A stretch of DNA of 58,418 nt from an uncultured Lachnospiraceae bacterium (GCA_910579285.1 CAJTTT010000006.1:74912-133329), one strand, 5' to 3'; counted from the stretch's first letter, positions 17,005 to 26,688 are shown. Numbers and translations are program-made. The notes: generated by a model not told the origin, from the sequence alone.

Positions 17005-20000
17005 ATGACTAACTTTTATTATCTAAAAGAAGAAAAACAGTTCGACAGCTTTTCAGAAGTCGCCATATCTTCCGAGAAACTGTTTCCAATTGACAGGGAA
17101 GCCTGTGTCATCAACTGCCGCCGCGCGATGGAGTTTGCCGTCAAATGGCTGTATTCTGTTGACGCATCTCTACAAAAGCCTTACCAGGATAATTTACATA
17201 GTCTGATGAGTGCGGAGGAGTTTCGCGTTCTTGTAGATAAGGGGTTGTGGCGGCGGATGGATCTGATTCGCAAAATGGGTAACCGGGCAGCTCATGCGGG
17301 GGCAAAAATTACTTTTGACGAGGCATCTCTGTGCTTAAAGAACTTATTTATCTTTCTGGATTTTGTGGCCTGTTGTTACGCGGAGAATTATGAGGAACGC
17401 CAATTTGACTCGTCACTTCTCAGCAGCGAGCTGCCAGAGCAGCAGGCGCCGCACAGAACGTTTGCAGATGTGGATCTGCAGGCGCTGATAGAAGAAAATA
17501 AAGCTTTGAAAGAAGAGCTTACAAGGAGAAGGGAAAACAAGCGTCCTGCGTATGTGCCTAAGCCGTTAGATTTATCCGAATATAAAACACGGAAAATTTA
17601 TATTGATTTTATGCTTCGGGATGCGGGCTGGGTTGAGGGGAAGAACTGGCTCAACGAGGTGAAAATTGAGGGGATGCCAAACCAATCGGGGAAAGGATAT
17701 GCGGATTATGTACTCTATGATGATGCACACAAACCGCTCGCCGTTGTCGAGGCGAAAAGTACTTGTGAGGATGTGGCCAGAGGGCGGCAGCAGGCAAAAC
17801 TTTATGCAGATATTCTGGAACAGAAGTATCAGAGAAGGCCGGTAATTTTTCTGACGAATGGTTTTGATACAAGAATCATTGACGGACAGTACCCGGAGAG
17901 ACAGGTGTCTGGGGTTTACTCCAAAAGGGATTTGGAAAAATGGGTTAACTTGCGAAGTGAGCGGACATCGTTAAAAAATATTGTGGTGGATCAGAAGATT
18001 GCGGGAAGATACTATCAGGAAGCAGCCATCCGGGCAGTGTGTGACAGCTTTGGAGAGGGAAACCGAAGAAAAGCGCTTCTTGTCATGGCTACAGGAGCAG
18101 GGAAGACCAGAACGGTGATTGCGCTCTGCAAGGCATTGATGCATGCTGGCTGGATTAGAAACGTTCTGTTTCTGGCGGATCGAAATTCTCTGGTTACACA
18201 GGCTAAGAGGAGCTTTGTGAATCAGTTTACCGAGGAACTGTCTGTTGTAAACGTGGTGGAGGAAAAAAATAATTATAATGCCAGATGTGTTTTTTCCACT
18301 TATCAGACGATGATACATCTGATTGATGATGCAGTGGATCAAGAGGGCAAAATTTTTTCCTGCGGGCACTTTGATTTGGTCATCTGCGATGAAGCGCACA
18401 GGTCTATTTACAATAAATATAGAGACATTTTTACTTATTTTGACGCTCTGCTGGTGGGATTGACAGCAACGCCGAAAGAGGACATTGATAAAAACACATA
18501 TTCCATTTTTGATCTGGAGGATGGGGTGCCGACTTACGGTTATGATTTGGCCCAGGCGGTGACGGATGGGTTTTTAGTTGACTATCTGTCGGTGGAGTCG
18601 GAAGTAAAATTTATCGAGCAGGGGATTGCTTACGATGAACTGTCTCAGGAAGACAGAGAGGCATATGAGAACACATTTAAGGATGAGAACGGCAATTTCC
18701 CGGAAAGAATACAGTCCTCTGCCATCAATAAGTGGCTTTTTAATGAAGATACCATCAAACAGGTTATCCGTGTTTTGATGAATGAGGGGTTGAAAATTGA
18801 TTATGGGCAGAAATTAGGAAAAACGATTATTTTTGCGGTGAATCACAATCATGCAGAAAAGATTTTTGAGATTTTCAATAAAGAATACCCTTATTTGTCC
18901 AAAAACGGACAGGATTTTGCGAGGGTGATAGACAACCACACGGCATATGCGCAAAAGGCGATAGATGAGTTTGCAGAGGCGGGGAAACTGCCGCAGATTG
19001 CTATTTCTGTGGACATGCTGGATACGGGAATCGACGTGCCGGAAGTGTTAAATCTTGTCTTTTTTAAAAAAGTGTTAAGTCGGGCAAAATTTTGGCAGAT
19101 GATTGGCCGGGGCACCAGATTGTGTCCGGGATTGGTGGATGGGGAGGATAAGCAGAAGTTCTATATCTTTGATTTTTGCGGCAACTTTGCTTTCTTCAGG
19201 GTTAACGAAGGGAAACCGACTGCGAATCAGATGGCATTGCAAAGTGCAATTTTTAATCTGGAATTTCAGATTGCCTATAAACTGCAGGATGCAAGCCGCC
19301 AGGTAAATCGACTGATTGCGTATCGGGAAAAACTGGTTAAGACGATGAGCGGCAAGGTGCAGGAACTTAACAGAGAAAGCTTCGCGGTAAGGCAGCACCT
19401 AAAGCATGTTGAAATGTACTCTGATGTGAATAGCTACCAGTCTATCAGCTATGAGGACACGCAGGCGGTCAAGGAGGAGCTTGCGCCGCTTATTCTGCCG
19501 GATCAGGATGAGGCATGCGCGGTACGTTTTGATGCACTGATGTACGGCATGGAACTGGCATATTTGTCAGATAAGACGTATACCAGGGCAAAAGGTGATC
19601 TGCTAAAACATGTGAAGGCAATAGCAGGTGTGGCCAATATCCCGGAAATCCAGGTAAAAACAGATCTGGTTCAGAAAATTTTACAGACAGGTTATGTGGA
19701 TGATGCCGATATTGATGAGCTTGAATATATCCGTGAGGAGCTTCGTGGTCTGATGAAGTATATTCCGCAGAAAGTGGTTAAGTATGAGACGAATTTTGCG
19801 GACGATATTTTGTCAACAGAGTGGTACGAGGCGGAGCTGGAAAGCAGCGATTTAAAAAATTATAAGGAGAAAGCGGAGTATTATATCCGCCAGAATCAGA
19901 ATCATATTGCCATTGTGAAATTAAGAGGCAATAAACCGCTCAGTGACTTTGATGTGCAGTCGCTTGAGGAAATTCTCTGGGGAGAGCTTGGAACCAGAGA

Positions 20001-20313
20001 GGATTATGAGAGAGAGTACGGGGAGAAACCTCTTGGAGAGTTTGTCCGGGAAATTGTCGGGCTGGATATGAATGCGGCGAAAGAGGCGTTTGCAGAATAT
20101 CTGAATGGTTCGAGGATGGACAGCAGGCAGATTTATTTTGTGAATCAAATCATCGAATATATTGTTCATAACGGTTTGCTAAAGGACTTTTCTGTCTTGC
20201 AGCAATCTCCCTTCACAGATAAAGGGAGTGTGGTAGAAATCTTTACGGACATGGATGTCTGGACAGGAATCCGAAAGGTAATTGAACAGATCAATGCCAA
20301 TGCAATGGCCTGA
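17005..20313 (+). CDS. hsdR: Type I restriction endonuclease subunit R
   Basis: 1102 aa. An N-terminal DUF4145-like helical domain (about residues 15-120) is followed by a coiled-coil stretch, then the nuclease core with ADYVLYDD and VVEAKS (D...ExK type, about 230-250). The SF2 translocase has Walker A ATGAGKTRT (about 362), DEAH box ICDEAHRSIY (about 460), GLTATP, and motif VI MIGRGTRLCPG (about 700). It ends with the HsdR C-terminal helical region that binds HsdM/S. All motors and nuclease residues look intact, so the system is probably active. CAATGGAGGTCACCT precedes the ATG. Confidence 0.95.
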   Translation: MTNFYYLKEEKQFDSFSEVAISSEKLFPIDREACVINCRRAMEFAVKWLYSVDASLQKPYQDNLHSLMSAEEFRVLVDKGLWRRMDLIRKMGNRAAHAGAKITFDEASLCLKNLFIFLDFVACCYAENYEERQFDSSLLSSELPEQQAPHRTFADVDLQALIEENKALKEELTRRRENKRPAYVPKPLDLSEYKTRKIYIDFMLRDAGWVEGKNWLNEVKIEGMPNQSGKGYADYVLYDDAHKPLAVVEAKSTCEDVARGRQQAKLYADILEQKYQRRPVIFLTNGFDTRIIDGQYPERQVSGVYSKRDLEKWVNLRSERTSLKNIVVDQKIAGRYYQEAAIRAVCDSFGEGNRRKALLVMATGAGKTRTVIALCKALMHAGWIRNVLFLADRNSLVTQAKRSFVNQFTEELSVVNVVEEKNNYNARCVFSTYQTMIHLIDDAVDQEGKIFSCGHFDLVICDEAHRSIYNKYRDIFTYFDALLVGLTATPKEDIDKNTYSIFDLEDGVPTYGYDLAQAVTDGFLVDYLSVESEVKFIEQGIAYDELSQEDREAYENTFKDENGNFPERIQSSAINKWLFNEDTIKQVIRVLMNEGLKIDYGQKLGKTIIFAVNHNHAEKIFEIFNKEYPYLSKNGQDFARVIDNHTAYAQKAIDEFAEAGKLPQIAISVDMLDTGIDVPEVLNLVFFKKVLSRAKFWQMIGRGTRLCPGLVDGEDKQKFYIFDFCGNFAFFRVNEGKPTANQMALQSAIFNLEFQIAYKLQDASRQVNRLIAYREKLVKTMSGKVQELNRESFAVRQHLKHVEMYSDVNSYQSISYEDTQAVKEELAPLILPDQDEACAVRFDALMYGMELAYLSDKTYTRAKGDLLKHVKAIAGVANIPEIQVKTDLVQKILQTGYVDDADIDELEYIREELRGLMKYIPQKVVKYETNFADDILSTEWYEAELESSDLKNYKEKAEYYIRQNQNHIAIVKLRGNKPLSDFDVQSLEEILWGELGTREDYEREYGEKPLGEFVREIVGLDMNAAKEAFAEYLNGSRMDSRQIYFVNQIIEYIVHNGLLKDFSVLQQSPFTDKGSVVEIFTDMDVWTGIRKVIEQINANAMA

Positions 20314-20341
20314 CGTTTCAGCAGGCCATCGCAAAATGAAC

Positions 20342-21199
20342 TTACTTTTTGGCAACAGGAATCCAGATTTCCGAGAGATAATTTTCATCGGAAGTCCCCT
20401 TCGGGTATTTCTCGGGCCGGTCGTACATTTCGATACAGTAGCCAGCCGCGAATTTATACTCCTTTAAGGCGGGGAGCCATTCGGAGAAAATCCGGGTGTT
20501 GACGTCCTGCAGGGCATCCGGCAGGGGACCGATGCAGGGAAAGACAGCCCATGTGAAAGCGGGAATGGTTGTTACCTCGAAGCCTTCCGGGATATCTGCG
20601 GCAGGATCATAGAGATCTGCGATCAGATAGGTAAAGCTTTCATTTCCCATAGAACTGTCGATGTTGATTCCGAATCTCCCCGCCACATATCTGCATTTTT
20701 CCTGCGCATAGTGTTCTTCCCAGAATGCGGGGATATCCTGCTTGGCGTTTTCGTAACTGAAGATGCGGGAAACGCCGAGTATCGTAAAGCTTTCCTTTTT
20801 CGTAATTCTGTAATCCATCAGATAACCACCTTTCAAAGAGATTGTCAGTTTCAGCGGGGCAAAGGATTTTAGGGTCGCGCCCTCTTTGCGCGCCATAGAG
20901 GGTGTGATGCCGTGGAAACGGGTGAAAGCTTTGGTAAAGCTGTCGGGGGAGTCGTAGCCGTATTTGAGCGCCAGGTCAATGATCTTTACATCGCCGGCAG
21001 TCAGTTCTCCGCCTGCAAGGGCAAGCCTGCGGTTACGGATGTATTCCGAAACCGTGTATCCACAGAGCATACCAAAGCCTTTCTGGAAGTAGAAGGGCGA
21101 GATACAGACGTGCTTAGCCACGACTTCTGTGTTGAGTTCTTCTGTGATATGCGTTTCAATGTAATCAATAGCATCTCCGACTACTTTCATCCATTCCAT
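20342..21199 (-). CDS. AraC-family regulator with GyrI-like effector domain
   Basis: About 285 aa. The N-terminal part holds two helix-turn-helix motifs (NTEVVAKHVCISPFYFQKGF and DLALKYGYDSPDSFTKAFTR). The C-terminal half (from about residue 120) is a GyrI-like/SOUL-type small-molecule binding domain ending YLSEIWIPVAKK. Such proteins (Rob/TipA-like) respond to toxic small molecules and activate export or stress genes. The start at 21199 follows AAAGGAG by eight bases; the open frame further upstream lacks support. It converges on hsdR with only 28 nt between, so a shared bidirectional termination signal is possible but not obvious. Confidence 0.88.
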   Translation of the reverse strand: MEWMKVVGDAIDYIETHITEELNTEVVAKHVCISPFYFQKGFGMLCGYTVSEYIRNRRLALAGGELTAGDVKIIDLALKYGYDSPDSFTKAFTRFHGITPSMARKEGATLKSFAPLKLTISLKGGYLMDYRITKKESFTILGVSRIFSYENAKQDIPAFWEEHYAQEKCRYVAGRFGINIDSSMGNESFTYLIADLYDPAADIPEGFEVTTIPAFTWAVFPCIGPLPDALQDVNTRIFSEWLPALKEYKFAAGYCIEMYDRPEKYPKGTSDENYLSEIWIPVAKK

Positions 21200-21492
21200 G
21201 TTTTTGTCTCCTTTGCGTTTGCTGTAACTAGAGTATAGCCCGGTGCGGCTGGATGTGCCCGATTTTGTAAGGCTTATTTTGTCGGGAGGGCAGAGTGGAA
21301 GTTTTTTGGGGAATGACGGCTCTGCCAGTGGTAACAATAGGATAGGACAATATCATTCTATCATAATGGAAAGAGAAGGTTTCGAAATTTTTATATTTAT
21401 AGGAACTTGGTAGGCAAAAACTATTAAGTAGTATATAATAAAAACTAAGATTAGATAACGAATTTATTGTATGCGTTAAAAGAGGAATAGAT

Positions 21493-21972
21493 TTGAATGA
21501 TGTAAATACTTTAGAACGAATTGAAAAAATATTTCCCGATTATTTTCAAAGATTTAAATTGCCGGATGGAGCAAGGGAAGAATCAATAAGAGTATATAGA
21601 GCATGTAGAAGTGGAAAATGTGATAAGGACTCTTTTTTACCTTCTTTTGAGGAAAATGGCTGTGTAACCAATCCCTTAGTAGATTTGACGGATCCCGGAC
21701 AGTATTCTCTATCGACATTCGAGAAACCTAAAGATGTGAAAAGATTTGCAGGTGTTATATCTGATATGAAAGTTCCTTACCAAATTGCAGTTGGAAAGAC
21801 CAATCCAAGACATGGATTGGTACAACGAACGCGGGAAAGAACAAAGAAAAGAACGTCACACGTTGATTGGTGGCTTTATAAAAACGCATCGCCATATGAT
21901 GAGTTTGAAATGATAGTTGATTTTGAAGAATATTTTCAAAACTATATGAAAGAAAGAGATGAAAAGAAATGA
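21493..21972 (+). CDS. Putative toxin of a SecB-associated cassette, function unknown
   Basis: A 159-aa protein I recognise only as a family of unknown function seen in Firmicutes and phages. Likely conserved blocks are VYRACRSGK (34-42), YSLSTFEKPKDVKRF (71-85) and HVDWWLY (123-129). An Arg, a later Ser-Thr, and a polar block order is loosely like ADP-ribosyltransferases, but that is speculation. The start is TTG after AGAGGAAT; no ATG fits. It overlaps the next gene by 4 nt (ATGA), which signals coupled synthesis. The DNA is much more AT-rich than the flanks. Position as first gene before a SecB-like protein suggests the toxin slot of a toxin-antitoxin-chaperone system. Confidence 0.65.
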   Translation: MNDVNTLERIEKIFPDYFQRFKLPDGAREESIRVYRACRSGKCDKDSFLPSFEENGCVTNPLVDLTDPGQYSLSTFEKPKDVKRFAGVISDMKVPYQIAVGKTNPRHGLVQRTRERTKKRTSHVDWWLYKNASPYDEFEMIVDFEEYFQNYMKERDEKK

Positions 21973-22697
21973 AAGACTTTATAAGATTGGAAAAATATGG
22001 ACAACTTTATATTGACAAGGTTCTTTTTGAATCATATTTTCCAATTATTTTCACTTGTGTAAATGATAATAAGGATATATTTATATGCGTATGCTGTCAA
22101 AATAATAAAAAAGGATGCAAGTGGCTGCTTGGAAAAACCGATGGAATAAGCATTGTAAGAATGCTTAAAGATGAGATAACAATTCGGCAGTTGCTATTAG
22201 ACAATTCATCAGGAAAGATATCTGTTGATTATGTGAAAAATACTGGATATGCAGTAGCTTATGATAATTCGGATTGGGATGTGAATAGTCCATATTTGCC
22301 GAAAGAAGATTCGTATATGTATGCAGAAGATGGAGAGTTTGAAGATGAGATTAATTATTTTTCGTCACTGAATTATGGCATATCTTATAATAAGGAATAC
22401 TATAAATGTTTGGACACATTAGAAACAATAAGTACAATAAGCAAAGGAATTGAGCCAATGACAGAGGCATTGCTTGGACTGACATTGGCTATTGAAACTA
22501 TTTCAATTCCAAGCGAAATCGTCAGCACATTAAAAGTGTTTGGAAAATTGTGTACTAATCTTGTAATCACTACTGAAAAATATACAAATCAAGGAAATTA
22601 TAAATCCGTGTATAATGAATCTTTTAGTGTAGTGTCAGAAGACTTAAATATAAAAGTAGAAACAGAGAATAATTATTATTATGCGGATGCAGCATAA
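21969..22697 (+). CDS. Putative antitoxin/partner of the SecB-associated cassette
   Basis: A 242-aa protein without a recognised enzyme motif; it may be DUF6575. The N-terminal half (LEKYGQLYIDKVLF, then PIIFTCVNDNKDIFICVCC) looks like a beta-rich domain. The region at about 145-205 is helical, and the last ten residues NNYYYADAA are strongly aromatic. Antitoxins in SecB-dependent systems carry a short C-terminal chaperone-addiction tail rich in hydrophobic or aromatic residues, and this tail fits that idea. It overlaps the first gene by 4 nt and ends 10 nt before the SecB-like gene. It is AT-rich and probably acquired. Role inferred only from context. Confidence 0.6.
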   Translation: MKDFIRLEKYGQLYIDKVLFESYFPIIFTCVNDNKDIFICVCCQNNKKGCKWLLGKTDGISIVRMLKDEITIRQLLLDNSSGKISVDYVKNTGYAVAYDNSDWDVNSPYLPKEDSYMYAEDGEFEDEINYFSSLNYGISYNKEYYKCLDTLETISTISKGIEPMTEALLGLTLAIETISIPSEIVSTLKVFGKLCTNLVITTEKYTNQGNYKSVYNESFSVVSEDLNIKVETENNYYYADAA

Positions 22698-22707
22698 AGG
22701 AGAAAGA

Positions 22708-23097
22708 ATGAGTGATTTTAATAGTGTATTGACATTGCAAGAAATGGTATTCGATAGAATTGAATTTAATAGGAAAGGTTTTAAGAATAACAAAGAACTG
22801 GAATTTGAATTGCAAGTACAAATAGGTTCGGATAAAAACAGCACATATAAAGTAACACTTGTTTTGAAAGGAACAAAACAGGACGAGTATAATGTTGTAA
22901 TTAGTTTATCTGGTTTCTTTGCAGTTGAGACACAAGAAGAATTGGATGATAGTGTGGTTCGAAATTTGATAAATAAAAATGCTGTGGCAATTTTGATGCC
23001 TTATCTCAGAAGTGAGCTCACTTTATTGACAGCGCAACCCAATACAGATAGCGTAGTGTTACCACCTTTTAATATTAATAAGATGTTTAAAAACTAA
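22708..23097 (+). CDS. SecB-like chaperone
   Basis: A 129-aa protein whose C-terminal half matches the SecB fold: ILMPYLRSELTLLTAQP (95-111) and VVLPPFNI (116-123) are close to the SecB helix and final strand. SecB tetramers hold unfolded clients. Firmicutes usually lack the secretory SecB, and solitary SecB-like proteins in other bacteria serve toxin-antitoxin-chaperone systems (M. tuberculosis HigBA-SecB; the phage-defence system CmdTAC). AAAGGAGAAAGA precedes the ATG at 22708, so earlier in-frame ATGs are rejected. It ends the three-gene AT-rich cassette. Family assignment is fairly firm; role in the cassette is inferred. Confidence 0.8.
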   Translation: MSDFNSVLTLQEMVFDRIEFNRKGFKNNKELEFELQVQIGSDKNSTYKVTLVLKGTKQDEYNVVISLSGFFAVETQEELDDSVVRNLINKNAVAILMPYLRSELTLLTAQPNTDSVVLPPFNINKMFKN

Positions 23098-23340
23098 AAA
23101 CAAATTTGAAGAAATGGCATCTGAACTGGTAATTGTAAATCAGGTGTCGTTTGTCAATTAAAAGATAAATATGACAGGAAGGGGATTGTCCTTTGGCAAA
23201 CTGTAGAAATCCCGCAAACATGCCGATATATCTATACAACAGACGTAACCGAATATCCCGGTACCAAAACTTACAGAACAGGATATTCATAAAACAGCGG
23301 ACACAAGGATGTGTCTTATCATCAAAAGGAAGTGATACCA

Positions 23341-23957
23341 TGAAAATCGGCGAAGCGCAGAAAGTCTACAGACAACAGATTGGCCTTTTAAGAGGACAGA
23401 AAAGCGATTTTGTGAAACAGCGGGAAGAAAACCGCAAAAAAATGGAGGAAGCACGGAAGAAAAGCGAAGAACAGGGTGTGACCTTTGAACTTTCCGAGGC
23501 ATATCTGGAGCGGGAGAAGGAACTGCAGGAGAAGATTGATGAACTTTCCGGGCAGATCAATAAAAATGAGAAGACACTTGACGATCTGATTGAGCAGGAG
23601 GTCGGCATCTTTAACAGCATGGTGGCGGAACAGCAGGGCGATGCCATGAGAGAGTACGGCGAGGAGATGGCAAAGTGTCTGGAGATCGCCAGAAGAATCA
23701 GCAGGGGAGATCGTGTGCCCGCACAGGATGAGAAGAAGCTGATGGATTTTAATATGGATATTTATAAGATGGCGAAAGAGATGGCGGCCATCAATATGGA
23801 AGGAGAGCACAAAGAATGGGATTCCCTCTGGGGCGAGGAGGAAAAGAAGGAGTATGACGATCCTTACGAGGCTTCCCAGAACGCGGAGACCAATGTGGGC
23901 ATGCCCGAGGGCATGGAGGCGGAGGCCGCGGCCGGGACGGAAGGGAATATAGAATAG
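23341..23957 (+). CDS. Coiled-coil protein of unknown function
   Basis: A 205-aa charged protein starting MKIGEAQKVYRQQI. Residues about 5-95 form long heptad-rich coiled coils, followed by a shorter helical domain (MREYGEEMAKCLEIARRIS) and an acidic disordered tail ending in glutamate. There are no membrane segments or enzymatic motifs. AAAGGAAGTG precedes the ATG at 23341; the open frame upstream of it has no ribosome site and unusual composition. The preceding gap (23098-23340) shows no gene I can support. A structural or scaffold role is possible. Confidence 0.7.
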
Positions 23958-23982
23958 CGGGAGAGGAAGGCACAGGATAAGT

Positions 23983-25389
23983 ATGAAAGGTGCGAAAGAC
24001 ATGACCAGGGGTAATCCGTTTGTCTTGCTGTCTGGCTTTGCATTCTCTCTGTTGATCGGCAATGTGTTCCAGCAGTTATATACCTTTGTGGACACAATGA
24101 TCGTTGGAAAATATCTCGGTGTGACGGCACTGGCCGCTCTGGGTGCAACAGAGTGGCTGGTGTTTGTTATGTTTGGGTGTGTGCAGGGAATTACGCAAGG
24201 TTTTTCTATCAGCATGGCGAAACGGTTTGGAAGTCACGATGAGGAAGAACTGAAAAAAGATATGGGGGGAAGTCTTCTCCTGTGTCTCGGTTTAAGCATA
24301 ATGTTTACTGTGATTGGAATGATATTATGTAAACCTGTATTGGTGTGGCTTCACACGCCGCCGGACATGATCGGGATGGCGCAGATTTATCTGCGGACAC
24401 TCTATGGCGGGGTATGCATTTCATTTTGCTATAATATTCTGGCGGCGTTTCTGAGGGCGGCGGGCGACAGCAGAACGCCGCTTATCGCCGTTTCCCTGGC
24501 GGCGGTCTGCAACATTGTTCTGGATTTTTTGTTTGTGGTGATACTGCATCTGGGGGTATTTGGGGCAGCATTTGCCACGTTGCTATCGCAGATGCTTTCT
24601 GCGGTCTGCTGCCTGAGGGCGGTCAGGACCGGCGGCTTTACTTTGCCTGGCCGGGCGGATTTTCAGATCAGGCCGGAAAGGCTCCGCCAGCTTCTCTGTC
24701 TGGGGATTCCGATGGGACTGCAGAATGTAATTACAGGACTTGGCGGCGTAGCCGTGCAGTCGGTCATCAACTGTTTTGGCACAATTTTTGTGGCAGGGTT
24801 CACGGCGGCCAATAAACTGTACGGGCTGCTTGAGACGGCGGCGGTCTCTTACAGTTATGCGGTGGTGTCTTATACGGGACAGAATGCAGGCGCTGGTGAT
24901 TATGGCAGGGTAAGAAAAGGACTTGGCGCTGCCTGTGTGCTTGGAGTTGTGACATCCCTTTTTATGTCTTTTGTTATGTTAACCTTTGGTGATCCCATTC
25001 TCAGATGTTTTTTATCAGGCGAGGAAAAGGTACTTATGCAGACGCTGGAAATTGGCTGTAGCTTTCTGAGGATTCTGGCGGCCTTCTTCTGGCTTTTGTA
25101 TCTGCTCTATATTGTGCGGGCCTGTGTGCAGGGCATGGGAAATACGGTACTGCCCATGTGTTCCAGTTTTCTGCAGCTATTCATGCGGGTAGGATGTGCT
25201 TTTTTTCTGACGAAAAGGATTGGTCAGACAGGTGTATTCTGGGGAGAAATCAGTGCGTGGCTTCTGGCGGATGTGTTTTTGTGCCTGTGTCTGCTGTGGG
25301 TATACCGGCGGCAGGTTATGATACAGGAGGAACAGCAGCGAAGCATTTTACATGTGATACGCCGTATAAAGGGAATCTTTTCAAGATAA
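23983..25389 (+). CDS. MATE family efflux transporter
   Basis: A 468-aa protein with twelve predicted membrane helices. The N-terminal LLSGFAFSLLIGNVFQQLY and FVDTMIVGKYLGVTALAALG are the hallmarks of the DinF/NorM-like MATE group, and the second repeat begins around GIPMGLQNVITGLGGVAVQS. These pumps export drugs or cationic metabolites using a sodium or proton gradient; the substrate is unknown. The start is ATG 23983, with only a weak purine-rich site upstream. It is followed by the ArsC-like gene after 78 nt. Confidence 0.92.
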   Translation: MKGAKDMTRGNPFVLLSGFAFSLLIGNVFQQLYTFVDTMIVGKYLGVTALAALGATEWLVFVMFGCVQGITQGFSISMAKRFGSHDEEELKKDMGGSLLLCLGLSIMFTVIGMILCKPVLVWLHTPPDMIGMAQIYLRTLYGGVCISFCYNILAAFLRAAGDSRTPLIAVSLAAVCNIVLDFLFVVILHLGVFGAAFATLLSQMLSAVCCLRAVRTGGFTLPGRADFQIRPERLRQLLCLGIPMGLQNVITGLGGVAVQSVINCFGTIFVAGFTAANKLYGLLETAAVSYSYAVVSYTGQNAGAGDYGRVRKGLGAACVLGVVTSLFMSFVMLTFGDPILRCFLSGEEKVLMQTLEIGCSFLRILAAFFWLLYLLYIVRACVQGMGNTVLPMCSSFLQLFMRVGCAFFLTKRIGQTGVFWGEISAWLLADVFLCLCLLWVYRRQVMIQEEQQRSILHVIRRIKGIFSR

Positions 25390-25467
25390 TGATTGCAAAA
25401 AAGTGGAAAATACTGATAAAATTAAAATGACGTTTCAAAGGGAGATCACGACACGGAGGAATCACAG

Positions 25468-25827
25468 ATGAAACCGATGGTACTTTATTACGCAAAATGC
25501 TCTACCTGCCAGAAAGCCCTGAAGTGGCTGGAGGAAAAGGGGATTGCATACGAGGGCCGTCCGATCAAGGAAGAAAATCCGACTGCGGACGAACTGAAGA
25601 GCTGGCATGGACAGAGCGCCCTGCCTCTTAAGAGATTTTTTAACACCAGCGGCCTGCTCTATAAGGAGATGGGGCTGAAGGACAAGCTGCCCGGCATGAG
25701 CGAAGAGGAACAGTTTGCGCTTCTTGCTACGGACGGGATGCTTGTAAAAAGACCGATTCTTGTGAGTGAAAAAGGGGTGTGTCCAGGCTTTAAGGAGGCG
25801 GCGTGGGAGGAAATCCTTCTAAAATAG
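25468..25827 (+). CDS. ArsC/Spx-family protein
   Basis: A 119-aa thioredoxin-fold protein. The CSTCQKA motif (residues 11-17) supplies one or two cysteines, and GMLVKRPILV matches the conserved cis-proline region of ArsC/Spx/YffB. It lacks the clear features of arsenate reductase operons (no arsR or arsB nearby). A redox-linked role is therefore more likely than arsenate detoxification, but this cannot be settled from sequence. CACGGAGGAATCACAG precedes the ATG. Confidence 0.85.
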   Translation: MKPMVLYYAKCSTCQKALKWLEEKGIAYEGRPIKEENPTADELKSWHGQSALPLKRFFNTSGLLYKEMGLKDKLPGMSEEEQFALLATDGMLVKRPILVSEKGVCPGFKEAAWEEILLK

Positions 25828-25902
25828 GAGGCATCGGACGATGCGGCTCTTAACTTGGAAAATGGATCGGAGCAGGATGGGGAGACAGCCAAGGAGTGAG
25901 AG

Positions 25903-26688
25903 ATGGTACAGGACATTTTCAACGAGTACGCAAGATTTCCACAGGTGCACGGCATGGCGATAGGCGGCTCCCGCGCCGTCAAGCGAAATGACGGGTTTTC
26001 GAACTATGACGTGTATGTCTACTGTACAAAGCCGGTGGCCGCAGAGCAAAGGCGTGGTGTGCTGGAAAAATACTGCGGCAGTATGGCCCTTGACAGCCAC
26101 AACAGGGAGCATGAGGATGTCTGCATGATGGATGATGGCACCGAGCTGCACATCATATACCGCAATCTTAATGAGTTTCTGGCAGGCATTGACCGGGTGG
26201 TGACGCGGCACGAGGTGCTGGATAGGTGTACCACGGGCATGTGGCACAATCTTTTGACGGGCCGGATCGCATACGACAAGGGCGGTCTTCTGGCGGCAGC
26301 CAAAGAGAAGTATCGTGTGCCTTATCCACAGGATTTGAAGAATAACATCATCAGTCATCATATGAATTTGATCAAGTATGGGCTTCCCTCCTTTATGGAA
26401 CAGATCGGAAAAGCCATGAAGCGCGGGGATTTGGTGCATATCAACCAGAGCGTCAACCGTTTTCTGGACTCCTATTTTGATATTATTTTTGCCCTGAATG
26501 AGAAGCAGCATCCCGGGGAAAAGCGGCTGGTACAGATCAGCCTGGAAGAATGCAGCATTCTGCCGGCCAGATTCGAGCTGAATATCCGGCTGCTGCTCAA
26601 CAGCATGTTCAAAGATCCGGCGGCGGTTTCCGTGGTGGACGTTATGGTGTCGGAGCTTGAGAAGGTGATCGGTGAGACGCTTGCGTAG
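25903..26688 (+). CDS. Nucleotidyltransferase-fold protein (DUF4037-like)
   Basis: About 261 aa. The N-terminal nucleotidyltransferase pattern is GGSRAVKRNDGFSNYDVYVY, in which the usual second acidic residue becomes D-V-Y, with a further acidic segment HEDVCMMDDGTELHIIY. The C-terminal half is helical and resembles DUF4037 proteins (NQSVNRFLDSYFDIIFALNE). Related proteins modify aminoglycosides or tRNA-like substrates; none is claimed here. AAGGAG precedes the ATG. Confidence 0.7.
   Translation: MVQDIFNEYARFPQVHGMAIGGSRAVKRNDGFSNYDVYVYCTKPVAAEQRRGVLEKYCGSMALDSHNREHEDVCMMDDGTELHIIYRNLNEFLAGIDRVVTRHEVLDRCTTGMWHNLLTGRIAYDKGGLLAAAKEKYRVPYPQDLKNNIISHHMNLIKYGLPSFMEQIGKAMKRGDLVHINQSVNRFLDSYFDIIFALNEKQHPGEKRLVQISLEECSILPARFELNIRLLLNSMFKDPAAVSVVDVMVSELEKVIGETLA

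Noticed and set aside
23098..23340. Possible coding extension upstream of the coiled-coil gene and antisense frames in the gap
   Set aside because: There is no ribosome site, amino-acid use is atypical, and the start at 23341 has good support.
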